Origin: Petrolisthes cinctipes
Taxonomy: Eukaryota > Arthropoda > Malacostraca > Decapoda > Porcellanidae
Reading direction: 5' to 3'
Length of the DNA stretch: 64,000 bases
Assembly: GCA_033782935.1 (NCBI GenBank)
Contig: JAWQEG010000360.1
Span: forward strand, 1 to 64,000
Below are positions 40,843-53,660 of the stretch, piece after piece. Within the stretch, counting starts at the first letter, position 1. Each line of letters opens with the position of its first letter. The notes below the pieces were generated by a model, which was not told where the DNA came from, did not search any database, and saw only the letters and a list, made by a program, of their open reading frames with translations. Position numbers and translations under genes: made by a program.

Positions 40843-43647
40843 GTGTTAGAATATTTTCAAAATACAGGCCAAAAACATGCTGGAAATCGATATTTTAGTT
40901 TCCCAAAGTTAATATGTGCATGCATTTTCTGTACCCCTTTCTATTCCATATTCGTGTTCAAAACACCCAAAAATTCGATATTTTTGGGTCCCAGAAGCTA
41001 TCTGTATATGCCTACTTCGTGTTAGAGTATATTCAATATACAGGCCCAAAACATGCTGAAAATCGATAATTTAGGTGCCCAAAGTGTGTGTGCATCTTCA
41101 GTACCCGTTTATATCTCAAATTCAGGCTTAAAACACCCGAAAATTCGATATTTTAGGGTCCCAGAAGCGATCTGTACATGCATACTCAGTGCTAGAATGT
41201 TTTCAAGATATTCGCCCAAAACATGCTGAAAATCGATATTTTATGTGCCCAAAGTCGATATGTGCATGCATCTTCTGTACACGTTTATATCTCAAATTCA
41301 GGCTCAAAACATCCGAATATTCGATTTTATTGGGGCCCAGAAGCTATCTGTGCCTGCCTACGCAGTAATAGAATATTTTCAAGATTCAGGCCCAAAACAT
41401 GCTGAAAATCGATATATTTGGTGCCGAAAGTCGATATGTGCATGCATCTTCTGTACCCGTTTATATCTCAAATTCAGGCTTAAAACACCCGAATATTCGA
41501 TTTTATTGGGGCCCAGAAGCGATCTGTACATGCCTACTCAGTGACAGAATTTTTTCAAAATACAGGCCCAAAAAATGCTGAAAATCGATATTTTAGGTGC
41601 CCAAAGTCGATTTGTGCATGCATCTTCAGTACCCGTTTATATCTCAAATTCGGGCTCAAAAAAACAGAAAATTCGATATTTTTGGGTCCCAGAATCAATC
41701 TGTACACGCCTACTCAGTGTTAGAATATTTTCAAAATACAAGCCAAAAACATGCTAAAATCGATATTTTAGGTTCATAAAGTTATTATGTACATTTATTT
41801 TCTGTACCCGTTTCTATCCCATATTCGTATTCAAAACACCCAAAAATTCGATATTTTTGGGTCCCAGAAGCTATCTGTATATGCCTACTTCGTGTTAGAG
41901 TGTTTTTAATATACAGGCCCAAAACATGCTGAAAATCGATATTTTAGGTGCATAAAGTCGATATGTGCATGCATCTTAGTAACCGTTTATATCTCAAATT
42001 CAGGCTCAAAACACCCGAATATTCGATTTTATTTTGGCCAAGAAGCGATCTGTACATGCCTACACATTGCTAGAATATTTTCAAACTATAGGCCCGAAAC
42101 ATGCTGAAAATGAATATTTTAGGTGCAAAAAGTCGATATGTGCATGCATCTGCAGTACCCGTTTATATCTCAAATTCAGGCTTAAAACACCCGAAAATTT
42201 GATATTTTTGGGTCCCAGAAGCGATCTGTACATGCATACTCAGTGCTAGAATGTTTTCAAAATATAGGCCCAAAAAATGCTGAAAATCGATATTTTAGGT
42301 GACCAAAGTCAATATGTGAATGCATCTTCTGTACCCGTTTATATATCAAATTCAGGCGCAAAACACCCAAATATTCGATTTTATTTTGGCCCAGAAGCGA
42401 TCTGTACATGCCTACTCAGTGCTAGAATATTTTCAAAATATAAGCCCAAAACATGCTTAAAATCGATATATTAGGTGCCCAAAGTCGATATGTGCTTGCA
42501 TCTTTTGTACCCGTTTATATCTCAAATTTAGGCTCAAAACACCCGAATATTCAATTTTATTGGGGCCCAGAAGCGATCTGTACATGCATACTCAGTGACA
42601 GAATATTTTCAAAATACAGACCCAAAACAAGCTGAAAATCGATATTTTGGTTCCCAAAGTCGATATGTGCATGCATCTTCAGTACCCGTTTATATCTCAA
42701 ATTCTGGCTCAAAACACCCGAAAATTCGATATTTTTTAGTCCAAAAAGCGATCTGTACATACCTACTCCATGTTAGAATATTTTCATAATACAGGCCAAA
42801 AACATGCTAAAATCGATATTTTAGGTGCCGAACGTCAATATGTGTATGCATCTTCAGTACCCGTTTATATCTCAAATTCAGGCTCAAAACACCCGAATAT
42901 CCGATTTTGTTTTGGCCCAGAAGCAATCTGTACATGCCTACTCATTGCTAGAATATTTTCAAAATACAGGCCAAAAACATGCTAAAATCAATATTTTAGG
43001 TGCCCAAAGTCAATATGTGTATGCATCTTCAGTACCCATTTATATCTCAAATTCAGGCTCAAAACACCCGAATATTCGATTTTATTTTGGCCAAGAAGCG
43101 ATCTGTACATGCCTACACATTGCTAGAATATTTTCAAACTATAGGCCCGAAACATGCTGAAAATGAATATTTTAGGTGCAAAAAGTCGATATGTGCATTC
43201 ATCTGCAGTACCCGTTTATATCTCAAATTCAGGCTTAAAACACCCGAAAATTTGATATTTTTGGGTCCCAGAAGCGATCTGTACATGCATACTCAGTGCT
43301 AGAATGTTTTCAAAATATAGGCCCAAAAAATGCTGAAAATCGATATTTTAGGTGACCAAAGTCAATATGTGAATGCATCTTCTGTACCCGTTTATATATC
43401 AAATTCAGGCGCAAAACACCCAAATATTCGATTTTATTTTGGCCCAGAAGCGATCTGTACATGCCTACTCAGTGCTAGAATATTTTCAAAATATAAGCCC
43501 AAAACATGCTTAAAATCGATATATTAGGTGCCCAAAGTCGATATGTGCTTGCATCTTTTGTACCCGTTTATTTCTCAAATTTATGCTCAAAACACCCGAA
43601 TATTCAATTTTATTGGGGCCCAGAGGCAATCTGTACACGCCTACTCA
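40843..43647 (+). repeat. 3,507-bp HOR, copy C, shortened by 702 bp
   Basis: Follows copies A and B but the unit is 2,805 bp long: four monomers are missing at about 43620. It has only one tag (42825) where the others have two. Confidence 0.88.
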
Positions 43648-43681
43648 GTGTTAGAATATTTTCAAAATACAGGCCAAAAAC
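43506..43681 (+). repeat. Hybrid monomer at the 702-bp deletion junction
   Basis: Its first part (GTGCTTGCATCTTTTG, TCAATTTTATTGGGGCCC) matches the monomer at 36493. Its last part (AGAGGCAATCTGTACACGCC, GTGTTAGAATATTTTC) matches the monomer at 37194. The switch falls within CCCAGA, which both share, so the monomer phase is kept. This is the expected product of unequal exchange between monomers four units apart. Confidence 0.85.
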
Positions 43682-44800
43682 ATGCTGGAAATCGATATTT
43701 TAGTTTCCCAAAGTTAATATGTGCATGCATTTTCTGTACCCGTTTCTATTCCATATACGTGTTCAAAACACCCAAAAATTCGATATTTTTGGGTCCCAGA
43801 AGCTATCTGTATATGCCTACTTCGTGTTAGAGTATATTCAATATACAGGCCCAAAACATGCTGAAAATCGATAATTTAGGTGCCCAAAGTGTTTGTGCAT
43901 CTTCAGTACCCGTTTATATCTCAAATTCAGGCTTAAAACACCCGAAAATTCGATATTTTAGGGTCCCAGAAGCGATCTGTACATGCATACTCAGTGCTAG
44001 AATGTTTTCAAGATATTCGCCCAAAACATGCTGAAAATCGATATTTTATGTGCCCAAAGTCGATATGTGCATGCATCTTCTGTACACGTTTATATCTCAA
44101 ATTCAGGCTCAAAACATCCGAATATTCGATTTTATTGGGGCCCAGAAGCTATCTGTGCCTGCCTACGCAGTAATAGAATATTTTCAAGATTCAGGCCCAA
44201 AACATGCTGAAAATCGATATATTTGGTGCCGAAAGTCGATATGTGCATGCATCTTCTGTACCCGTTTATATCTCAAATTCAGGCTTAAAACACCCGAATA
44301 TTCGATTTTATTGGGGCCCAGAAGCGATCTGTACATGCCTACTCAGTGACAGAATTTTTTCAAAATACAGGCCCAAAAAATGCTGAAAATCGATATTTTA
44401 GGTGCCCAAAGTCGATTTGTGCATGCATCTTCAGTACCCGTTTATATCTCAAATTCGGGCTCAAAAAAACAGAAAATTCGATATTTTTGGGTCCCAGAAT
44501 CAATCTGTACACGCCTACTCAGTGTTAGAATATTTTCAAAATACAAGCCAAAAACATGCTGGAAATCGATATTTTAGGTTCATAAAGTTATTATGTGCAT
44601 TTATTTTCTGTACCCGTTTCTATCCCATATTCGTATTCAAAACACCCAAAAATTCGATATTTTTGGGTCCCAGAAGCTATCTGTATATGCCTACTTCGTG
44701 TTAGAGTGTTTTTAATATACAGGCCCAAAACATGCTGAAAATCGATATTTTAGGTGCATAAAGTCGATATGTGCATGCATCTTAGTAACCGTTTATATCT
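43648..44800 (+). repeat. 3,507-bp HOR, partial copy D
   Basis: Repeats the first ~1,150 bp of the unit, with GTTTGTGCATC near 43891 in place of GTGTGTGCATC. It then leaves the register at about 44805 (CAGTCATAAAACACCC). Confidence 0.85.
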
Positions 44801-45617
44801 CAAATTCAGTCATAAAACACCCGAAAAAATTCGATATTTTTGGGTTCCAGAAGTGATCTGTACATGCCTACTCAGTGCTAGAATGTTTTCAAAATATAGG
44901 GCTATAACATGCTGAAAATCGATATTTTAGGTGCCCAAAGTCGATATGTGCTTGCATCTTCTGTACCCCTTTATATCTCAAATTCAGGCTCAAAAAACAC
45001 CCAAATATTCGATTTTATTTTGGCCCAGAAGCGATTTGTACATGCATACTCAGTGCTAGAATATTTTCAAAATACAGGCCCAAAACATGCTGAAAATCGA
45101 TATTTTAGGTGTCAAAAGTCGATATGTGTATGCATCTTCAGTACCCGTTTATATCTCAAATTCAGGCTCAAAACACCCGAAAATTCTATATTTTTGGGTC
45201 CCATAAGCGATTTGTACATGCCTACTCAGTGCTAGAATTTTTTCATAATACAGGCCAAAAACATGCTAAAATCGATATTTTAGGTGCCCAAAGTCAATTT
45301 GTGTATGCATCTTCAGTACCCGTTTATATCTCAAATTCAGGCTTAATTAAAACACCAAAAAATTCTATATTTTTGGGCCCCAGAAGTGATCTGTACATGC
45401 TTACTCAGTGCTAGAATGTTTTCAAAATATAGGCCCAAAACAAGTTGAAAATCGATATTTTAGGTGCCCAAAGTCGATATGTGCATTCATCTTCTGTAAC
45501 CGTTTATATCTCAAATTCAGGCTCAAAACACCCGAATATTCGATTTTATTAGGGCCCAGAGGCGATCTGTACCTGCCTACGCAGTAATAGAATATTTTCA
45601 AAATACAGGCCCAAAAC

Positions 45618-45793
45618 ATGCTCAAAATCGATATTTTAGGTGCCCAAAGTCGATATGTGCATGCATCTTCTGTACCCGTTTATATCTCAAATTCAGGCTC
45701 AAAACACCCGAATATTCGATTTTATTGGGGCCCAGAAGCGATCTGTACATGCCTACTCAGTGACAGAATATTTTCAAAATATAGGAACAAAAC
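45618..45793 (+). repeat. Representative 176-bp satellite monomer (type B)
   Basis: A clean, full-length unit close to the array consensus; the next unit starts at 45794 in the same phase. It carries the ATCGATATTTTAGG start, the GTGCATGCATC palindrome-containing segment, TGTACCCGTTTATATC, the type B middle (TTCGATTTTATTGGGGCCC) and the CTGTACATGCCTACTC segment. It is given as a reference for phase and for comparing variants. Confidence 0.95.
45623..45709 (+). repeat. First half-unit (~87 bp) of the monomer
   Basis: This half aligns in register with the second half (45710-45798). Shared or near-shared blocks in order are GAAAATCGATATTTT against GAAAATTCGATATTTT, CCCAAAGTCGAT against CCCAGAAGCGAT, TGTGCATGC against TGTACATGC, and CAAATTCAGGCTCAAAAC against AAAATACAGGCCCAAAAC. 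By eye the halves agree at around two thirds of positions with one or two single-base gaps. This shows the 176-bp monomer arose from a dimer. Confidence 0.85.
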
Positions 45794-45798
45794 ATGCT
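45710..45798 (+). repeat. Second half-unit (~89 bp) of the monomer
   Basis: Counterpart of the preceding half. It begins at GAATATTCG (GAAAATTCG in type A monomers) and ends at ACATGCT just before the next GAAAATCG. Most type A / type B variation lies in its first 25 bases, while its last 20 bases match the end of the first half well. Confidence 0.85.
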
Positions 45799-46929
45799 GA
45801 AAATCGATATTTTAGGTGCCCTAAGTCGATATGTGCATGCATCTTCAGTACCCGTTTATATCTCAAATTCGGGCTCAAAAAACCCGAAAATTCGATATTT
45901 TTGGGACCCAGAAGCGACCGGTACATGGCTACTAATGCTAGAATATTGTCAAAATATAGGCCCAAAACATGCTCAAAATCAGTATTTTAGGTGTCCAAAG
46001 TCGATATGTGCATGCATCTTCTGTAACCGTTTATATCTCAAATTCAGGCTCAAAACACCCGAATATTCGATTTTATTGGGGCCCAGAAGCGATCTGTACC
46101 TGCCTACGGAGTAATAGAATATTTTCAAAATACAGGCCAAAAACATGCAGAAAATCGATATTTTAGGTACCCAAAGTCGATATGTGCATGCATCTTCAGT
46201 ACCCGTTTATATCTCAAATTCGGGCTCAAAAAACCCGAAAATTCGATATTTTTGGGTCCCAGAAGCGATCTGTACACGCCTACTCAGTGTTAGAATATTT
46301 TCAAAATACAGCCCAAAAACATGCTGGAAATCGATATTTTAGGTTCCCAAAGTTAATATGTGCATGCATTTTTTGTACCCGTATCTATCCCATATTCGTG
46401 TTCAAAACACTCAAAAATTCGATATTTTTTTGTCCCAGAAGCTATCTGTATATGCCTACTTCGTGTTAGAGTATTTTCAATATACAGGCCCAAAACATGC
46501 TGAAAATCGATATTTTAGGTGCCCAAAGTCGATATGTTCATGCATCTTCTGTACCCGTTTATATCTCAAATTCAGGCTCAAAAAACACCCAAATATTCGA
46601 TTTTATTGGAGCCCAGAAGCGATCTGCACATGCATACTCAGTGCTAGAATATTTTCAAAATATAGGCCCAAAACATGCTGAAAATCGATATTTTAGGTGC
46701 CCAATGTCGATATGTGCATGCATCTTCTGTACCCGTTTATATCTAAAATTCAGGCTCAAAACACCCGAAAATTCGATTTTATTGGGGCCAAGAAGCAATC
46801 TGTACATGCCTACTCAGTGACAGAATATTTTCAAAATACAGGCCCAAAACATGCTAAATATCGATATATTAGGCGCCCAAAGTCGATATGTGCATACATC
46901 TTCTGTACCCGTTTATATCTCAAAATCAG

Positions 46930-48690
46930 GCTCAAAACACCCGAATATTTGATTTTATTGGGGCCCAGAAGCGATCTGTACATGCCTACTCAGTGACAGA
47001 ATATTTTCAAAATACAGGCCCAAAACATGCTGAAAATCGATATTTTATGTGCCCTAAGTCGATATGTGCATGCATCTTCAGTACCCGTTTATATCTCAAA
47101 TTCGGGCTCAAAAAATCCGAAAATTCGATATTTTTGGGACCCAGAAGCGACCTGTACATGGCTACTAAGTGCTAGAATATTTTCAAAATATAGGCCCAAA
47201 ACATGCTCAAAATCAGTATTTTAGGTGTCCAAAGTCGATATGTGCATGCATCTTCAGTACCCGTTGATATCTCATATTCAGGCTCAAAACACCCGAAAAT
47301 TCGATATTTTTTAGTCCAAGAAGCGATCTGTACATGCCTGCTCAGTGCTAGAATGTTTTCAAAATATAGGCCCGAAACATGCTGAAAATCGATATTTTAG
47401 GTGCCCAAAGTCGATATGTGCATGCATCTTCTGTAACCGTTTATATCTCAAATTCAGGCTCAAAACACCCGAATATTCGATTTTATTGGGGCCCTGAAGC
47501 GATCTGTACCTGCCTACGCAGTAATAGAATATTTTCAAAATACAGGCCCAAAACATGCTGAAAATCGATATTTTAGGTGCCCAAAGTCGATATGTGAATG
47601 CATCTTCTGTACCCGTTTATATCTCAAATTCAGGCTCAAAACACCCGAATATTCTATTTTATTTTGTCCCAGAAGCAATCTGTACATGCCTACTCAGTAA
47701 TAGAATATTTTCAAGATTCAGGCCGAAAACATGCTGAAAATCAATATTTTAGGTACCCGTTTATATCTCAAATTCGGGCTCAAAAAAACCGAAAATTCGA
47801 TATTTTTGGGTCCTAGAAGCGATCTATACATGGGTACTCAGTGCTAGAATGTTTTAAAATTATAGGCCCAAAACATGCTGAAAATCGATATATTAGGTGC
47901 CCAAAGTCGATATGTGCATGCATCTTCTGTTCCCGTTTATATCTCAAATTCAGGCTCAAAACACCCGAATATTCGATTTTATTGGGGCACAGAAGCGATC
48001 TGTACATGCCTACTCAGTTACAGAATATTTTCAAAATACAGGCCCAAAACATGCTACAAATCGATATTTTAGGTGCCCTAAGTCGATATGTGCATGCATC
48101 TTCAGTACCCGTTTATATCTCAAATTCGGGCTCAAAAAACCCGAAAATTCGATTTTTTTGGGACCCAGAAACGACCTGTACATGGGTACTCATTGCTAGA
48201 ATATTTTCAAAATATAGGCCCAAAACATGCTCAAAATCAGTATTTTAGGTGTCCAAAGTCGATTTGTGCATGCATCTTCAGTACCCGTTGATATCTCATA
48301 TTCAGACTCAAAACACCCGAAAATTCAATATTTTTGAGTCCCAGAAGCGATCTGTACATGCCTACTCTATGTTAGAATATTTTCATAATACAGGCCAAAA
48401 ACATGCTAAAATCGATATTATATGTGCCCAAAGTCAATATGTGTATGCATCTTCTGTACCCATTTTTTTCCAAAATTCAGGCTCAAAACACACGAAAATT
48501 CGATATTTTTGGGTCCCAGAAGCGATCTGTACATGCCTACTCAGTATCATAGTTTTTTTAAAATACAATTCCAAAAACATGCTGAAAATCTATATTTTAA
48601 ATGCCCAAAGTCGATTTGTGCATGCATCTTCTGTTCCCGTTTATATCTCAAATTCAGGCTCAAAACACCCTGAAATTCGATATTTTTTAG
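46930..48690 (+). repeat. ~1.75-kb core block, copy 1
   Basis: Ten monomer positions, one with the 32-bp deletion (junction near 47754). Landmarks are CTAAGTCGATATG near 47053, CAAAATCAGTATTTTAGGTG at 47209, TGGGTACTCAGTG near 47833, and CATTTTTTTCCAAAATTCAG near 48460. These landmarks recur in the next three core copies at offsets of 2,576, 4,975 and 7,937 bp. Confidence 0.85.
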
Positions 48691-49505
48691 TCCAAGAAGC
48701 GATCTGTACATGCCTACTCAGTGCTAGAATGTTTTCAAAATATAGGCCCAAAACATGCTGAAAATCGATATTTTAGGTGCCCAAAGTCGACATGTGTATG
48801 CATCTTCTGTAACCGTTTATATCTCAAATTCAGGCTCAAAACACCCGAATATTTAATTTTATTGGGGCCCAGAAGCGATCTGTACCTGCCTACGCAGTAA
48901 TAGAATATTTTCAAGACTCAGGCCGAAAACATGCTGAAAATCAATATTTTAGGTGTCGAAAGTCGATATGTACATGCATCTTCAGTACCCGTTTATATCT
49001 CAAATTCGGGCTCAAAAAACCCGAAAATTCGATATTTTTGTGTCCCAGAAGCGATCTGTACACGCCTACTCAGTGTTAGAATATTTTCAAAATACAGCCC
49101 AAAAACATGCTGGAAATCGATATTTTAGGTTCCCAAAGTTAATATGTGCATGCATTTTCTGTACCCGTATCTATCCCATATTCGTGTTCAAAACACTCAA
49201 AAATTCGATATTTTTGGGTCCCAGAAGCTATCTGTATATGCCTACTTCGTGTTAGAGTATTTTCAATATACAGGCCCAAAACATGCTGAAAATCAATATT
49301 TTAGGTACCCGTTTATATCTCAAATTCGGGCTCAAAAAAACCGAAAATTCGATATTTTGGGGTCCCAGAAGCGATCTATACATGGGTACTCAGTGCTAGA
49401 ATGTTTTAAAATTATAGGCCCAAAACATGCTGAAAATCGACATATTAGGTGCCCAAAGTCGATATGTGCATGCATCTTCTGTTCCCGTTTATATCTCAAA
49501 TTCAG
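48691..49505 (+). repeat. Spacer satellite between core copies 1 and 2
   Basis: Contains GTTAATATGTGCATGCATTT with CCGTATCTATCCC (49138-49175), then a 32-bp-deleted monomer (junction near 49306). Its first ~600 bp recur at 53665-54260 after core copy 3. Confidence 0.8.
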
Positions 49506-51255
49506 GCTCAAAACACCCGAATATTTGATTTTATTGGGGCCCAAAAGCGATCTGTACATGCCTACTCAGTGACAGAATATTTTCAAAATACAGGCCCAAA
49601 ACATGCTGAAAATCGATATTTTAAGTGCCCTAAGTCGATATGTGCATGCATCTTCAGTACCCGTTTATATCTCAAATTCGGGCTCAAAAAATCCGAAAAT
49701 TCGATATTTTTGGGACCCAGAAGCGACCTGTACATGGCTACTAAGTGCTAGAATATTTTCAAAATATAGGCCCAAAACATGCTCAAAATCAGTATTTTAG
49801 GTGTCCAAAGTCGATATGTGCATGCATCTTCAGTACCCGTTGATATCTCATATTCAGGCTCAAAACACCCGAAAATTCGATATTTTTTAGTCCAAGAAGC
49901 GATCTGTACATGCCTGCTCAGTGCTAGAATGTTTTCAAAATATAGGCCCGAAACATGCTGAAAATCGATATTTTAGGTGCCCAAAGTCGATATGTGCATG
50001 CATCTTCTGTAACCGTTTATATCTCAAATTCAGGCTCAAAACACCCGAATATTCGATTTTATTGGGGCCCTGAAGCGATCTGTACCTGCCTACGCAGTAA
50101 TAGAATATTTTCAAAATACAGGCCCAAAACATGCTGAAAATCGATATTTTAGGTGCCCAAAGTCGATATGTGAATGCATCTTCTGTACCCGTTTATATCT
50201 CAAATTCAGGCTCAAAACACCCGAATATTCTATTTTATTTTGTCCCAGAAGCGATCTGTACATGCCTACTCAGTAATAGAATATTTTCAAGATTCAGGCC
50301 GAAAACATGCTGAAAATCAATATTTTAGGTACCCGTTTATATCTCAAATTCGGGCTCAAAAAAACCGAAAATTCGATATTTTTGGGTCCTAGAAGCGATC
50401 TATACATGGGTACTCAGTGCTAGAATGTTTTAAAATTATAGGCCCAAAACATGCTAAAAATCGATATATTAGGTGCCCAAAGTCGATATGTGCATGCATC
50501 TTCTGTTCCCGTTTATATCTCAAATTCAGGCTCAAAACACCCGAATATTCGATTTTATTGGGGCACAGAAGCGATCTGTACATGCCTACTCAGTTACAGA
50601 ATATTTTCAAAATACAGGCCCAAAACATGCTAAAATCGATATTTTAGGTGCCCTAAGTCGATATGTGCATGCATCTTCAGTACCCGTTTATATCTCAAAT
50701 TCGGGCTCAAAAAACCCGAAAATTCTATTTTTTTGGGACCCAGAAACGACCTGTACATGGGTACTCATTGCTAGAATATTTTCAAAATATAGGCCAAAAA
50801 CATGCTCAAAATCAGTATTTTAGGTGTCCAAAGTCGATTTGTGCATGCATCTTCAGTACCCGTTGATATCTCATATTCAGGCTCAAAACACCCGAAAATT
50901 CAATATTTTTGAGTCCCAGAAGCGATCTGTACATGCCTACTCTATGTTAGAATATTTTCATAATACAGGCCAAAAACATGCTAAAATCGATATTATATGT
51001 GCCCAAAGTCAATATGTGTATGCATCTTCTGTACCCATTTTTTTCCAAAATTCAGGCTCAAAACACACGAAAATTCGATTTTTTTGGGTCCCAGAAGCGA
51101 TCTGTACATGCCTACTCAGTATCATAGTTTTTTTAAAATACAAGTCCAAAAACATGCTGAAAATCTATATTTTAAATGCCCAAAGTCGATTTGTGCATGC
51201 ATCTTCTGTTCCCGTTTATATCTCATATTCAGGCTCAAAACACCCGAATATTCGA
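49506..51255 (+). repeat. ~1.75-kb core block, copy 2
   Basis: Matches core copy 1 at an offset of 2,576 bp, shifting to 2,575 bp after a single-base loss near 50630 (ATGCTAAAATCG for ATGCTACAAATCG). It has a 32-bp-deleted monomer near 50330. Confidence 0.85.
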
Positions 51256-51904
51256 TTTTATTTTGTCCCAGAAGCGATCTGTACATGCCTACTCAGTGAC
51301 AGAATATTTTTATAATACAGGCCCGAAACATGCTACAAATCGATATTTTAGGTGCCCAAAGTCGATATGTGCATGCATCTTCTGTAACCGTTTATATCTC
51401 AAATTCAGGCTCAAAACACCCGAATATTCGATTTTATTTTGTCCCAGAAGCGATCTGTACATGCCTACTCAGTGACAGAATATTTTTATAATACAGGCCC
51501 GAAACATGCTACAAATCGACATTTTAGGTGCCCAAAGTCGATATGTGAATGCATCTTCTGTACCCGTTTATATCTCAAATTCAGGCTCAAAACACCCGAA
51601 TATTCTATTTTATTTTGTCCCAGAAGCGATCTGTACATGCCTACTCAGTAATAGAATATTTTCAAGATTCAGGCCGAAAACATGCTGAAAATCAATATTT
51701 TAGGTACCCGTTTATATCTCAAATTCGGGCTCAAAAAAACCGAAAATTCGATATTTTTGGGTCCCAGAAGCGATCTATACATGGGTACTCAGTGCTAGAA
51801 TGTTTTAAAATTATAGGCCCAAAACATGCTGAAAATCGACATATTAGGTGCCTAAAGTCGATATGTGCATGCATCTTCTGTTCCCGTTTATATCTCAAAT
51901 TCAG
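51256..51904 (+). repeat. Spacer with a recently doubled monomer
   Basis: Two successive monomers share TTTTATTTTGTCCCAGAAG, GACAGAATATTTTTATAATAC and CCCGAAACATGCTACAAATCG (near 51255-51345 and 51431-51521). A 32-bp-deleted monomer follows (junction near 51705). Confidence 0.8.
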
Positions 51905-53660
51905 GCTCAAAACACCCGAATATTTGATTTTATTGGGGCTCAAAAGCGATCTGTACATGCCTACTCGGTGACAGAATATTTTCAAAATACAGGCCCAAAA
52001 CATGCTGAAAATCGATATTTTAAGTGCCCTAAGTCGATATGTGCATGCATCTTCAGTACCCGTTTATATCTCAAATTCGGGCTCAAAAAATCCGAAAATT
52101 CGATATTTTTGGGACCCAGAAGCGACCTGTACATGGCTACTAAGTGCTAGAATATTTTCAAAATATAGGCACAAAACATGCTCAAAATCAGTATTTTAGG
52201 TGTCCAAAGTCGATATGTGCATGCATCTTCAGTACCCGTTGATATCTCATATTCAGGCTCAAAACACCCGAAAATTCGATATTTTTTAGTCCAAGAAGCG
52301 ATCTGTATATGCCTGCTCAGTGCTAGAATGTTTTCAAAATATAGGCCCGAAACATGCTGAAAATCGATATTTTAGGTGCCCAAAGTCGATATGTGCATGC
52401 ATCTTCTGTAACCGTTTATATCTCAAATTCAGGCTCAAAACACCCGAATATTCGATTTTATTGGGGTCCTGAAGCGATCTGTACCTGCCTACGCAGTAAT
52501 AGAATATTTTCAAAATACAGGCCCAAAACATGCTGAAAATCGATATTTTAGGTGCCCAAAGTCGATATGTGAATGCATCTTCTGTACCCGTTTATATCTC
52601 AAATTCAGGCTCAAAACACCCGAATATTCTATTTTATTTTGTCCCAGAAGCGATCTGTACATGCCTACTCAGTAATAGAATATTTTCATGATTCAGGCCG
52701 AAAACATGCTGAAAATCAATATTTTAGGTACCCGTTTATATCTCAAATTCGGGCTCAAAAAAACCGAAAATTCGATATTTTTGGGTCCTAGAAGCGATCT
52801 ATACATGGGTACTCAGTGCTAGAATGTTTTAAAATTATAGGCCCAAAACATGCTGAAAATCGATATATTAGGTGCCCAAAGTCGATATGTGCATGCATCT
52901 TCTGTTCCCGTTTATATCTCAAATTCAGGCTCAAAACACCCGAATATTCGATTTTATTGGGGCACAGAAGCGATCTGTACATGCCTACTCAGTTACAGAA
53001 TATTTTCAAAATACAGGCCCAAAACATGCTACAAATCGATATTTTAGGTGCCCTAAGTCGATATGTGCATGCATCTTCAGTACCCGTTTATATCTCAAAT
53101 TCGGGCTCAAAAAAACCGAAAATTCGATTTTTTTGGGACCCAGAAACGACCTGTACATGGGTACTCTTTGCTAGAATATTTTCAAAATATAGGCCCAAAA
53201 CATGCTCAAAATCAGTATTTTAGGTGTCCAAAGTCGATTTGTGCATGCATCTTCAGTACCCGTTGATATCTCATATTCAGGCTCAAAACACCCGAAAATT
53301 CAATATTTTTGAGTCCCAGAAGCGATCTGTACATGCCTACTCTATGTTAGAATATTTTCATAATACAGGCCAAAAACATGCTAAAATCGATATTATATGT
53401 GCCCAAAGTCAATATGTGTATTCATCTTCTGTACCCATTTTTTTCCAAAATTCAGGCTCAAAACACACGAAAATTCGATATTTTTGGGTCCCAGAAGCGA
53501 TCTGTACATGCCTACTCAGTATCATAGTTTTTTTAAAATACAAGTCTAAAAACATGCTGAAAATCTATATTTTAAATGCCCAAAGTCGATTTGTGCATGC
53601 ATCTTCTGTTCCCGTTTATATCTCAAATTCAGGCTCAAAACACCCTAAAATTCGATATTT
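51905..53660 (+). repeat. ~1.75-kb core block, copy 3
   Basis: Matches core copy 1 at 4,975 bp and core copy 2 at 2,399 bp. It has a 32-bp-deleted monomer near 52729. Confidence 0.85.

Larger units (their letters stand above)
44801..46929 (+). repeat. Mosaic satellite between HOR domains
   Basis: About 12 monomers of mixed type with no local long period. Parts of 46358-46681 and 46697-46929 reappear at 54119-54442 and 54634-54866 (the latter at an offset of 7,937 bp), linking this stretch to the next domain. Confidence 0.82.
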
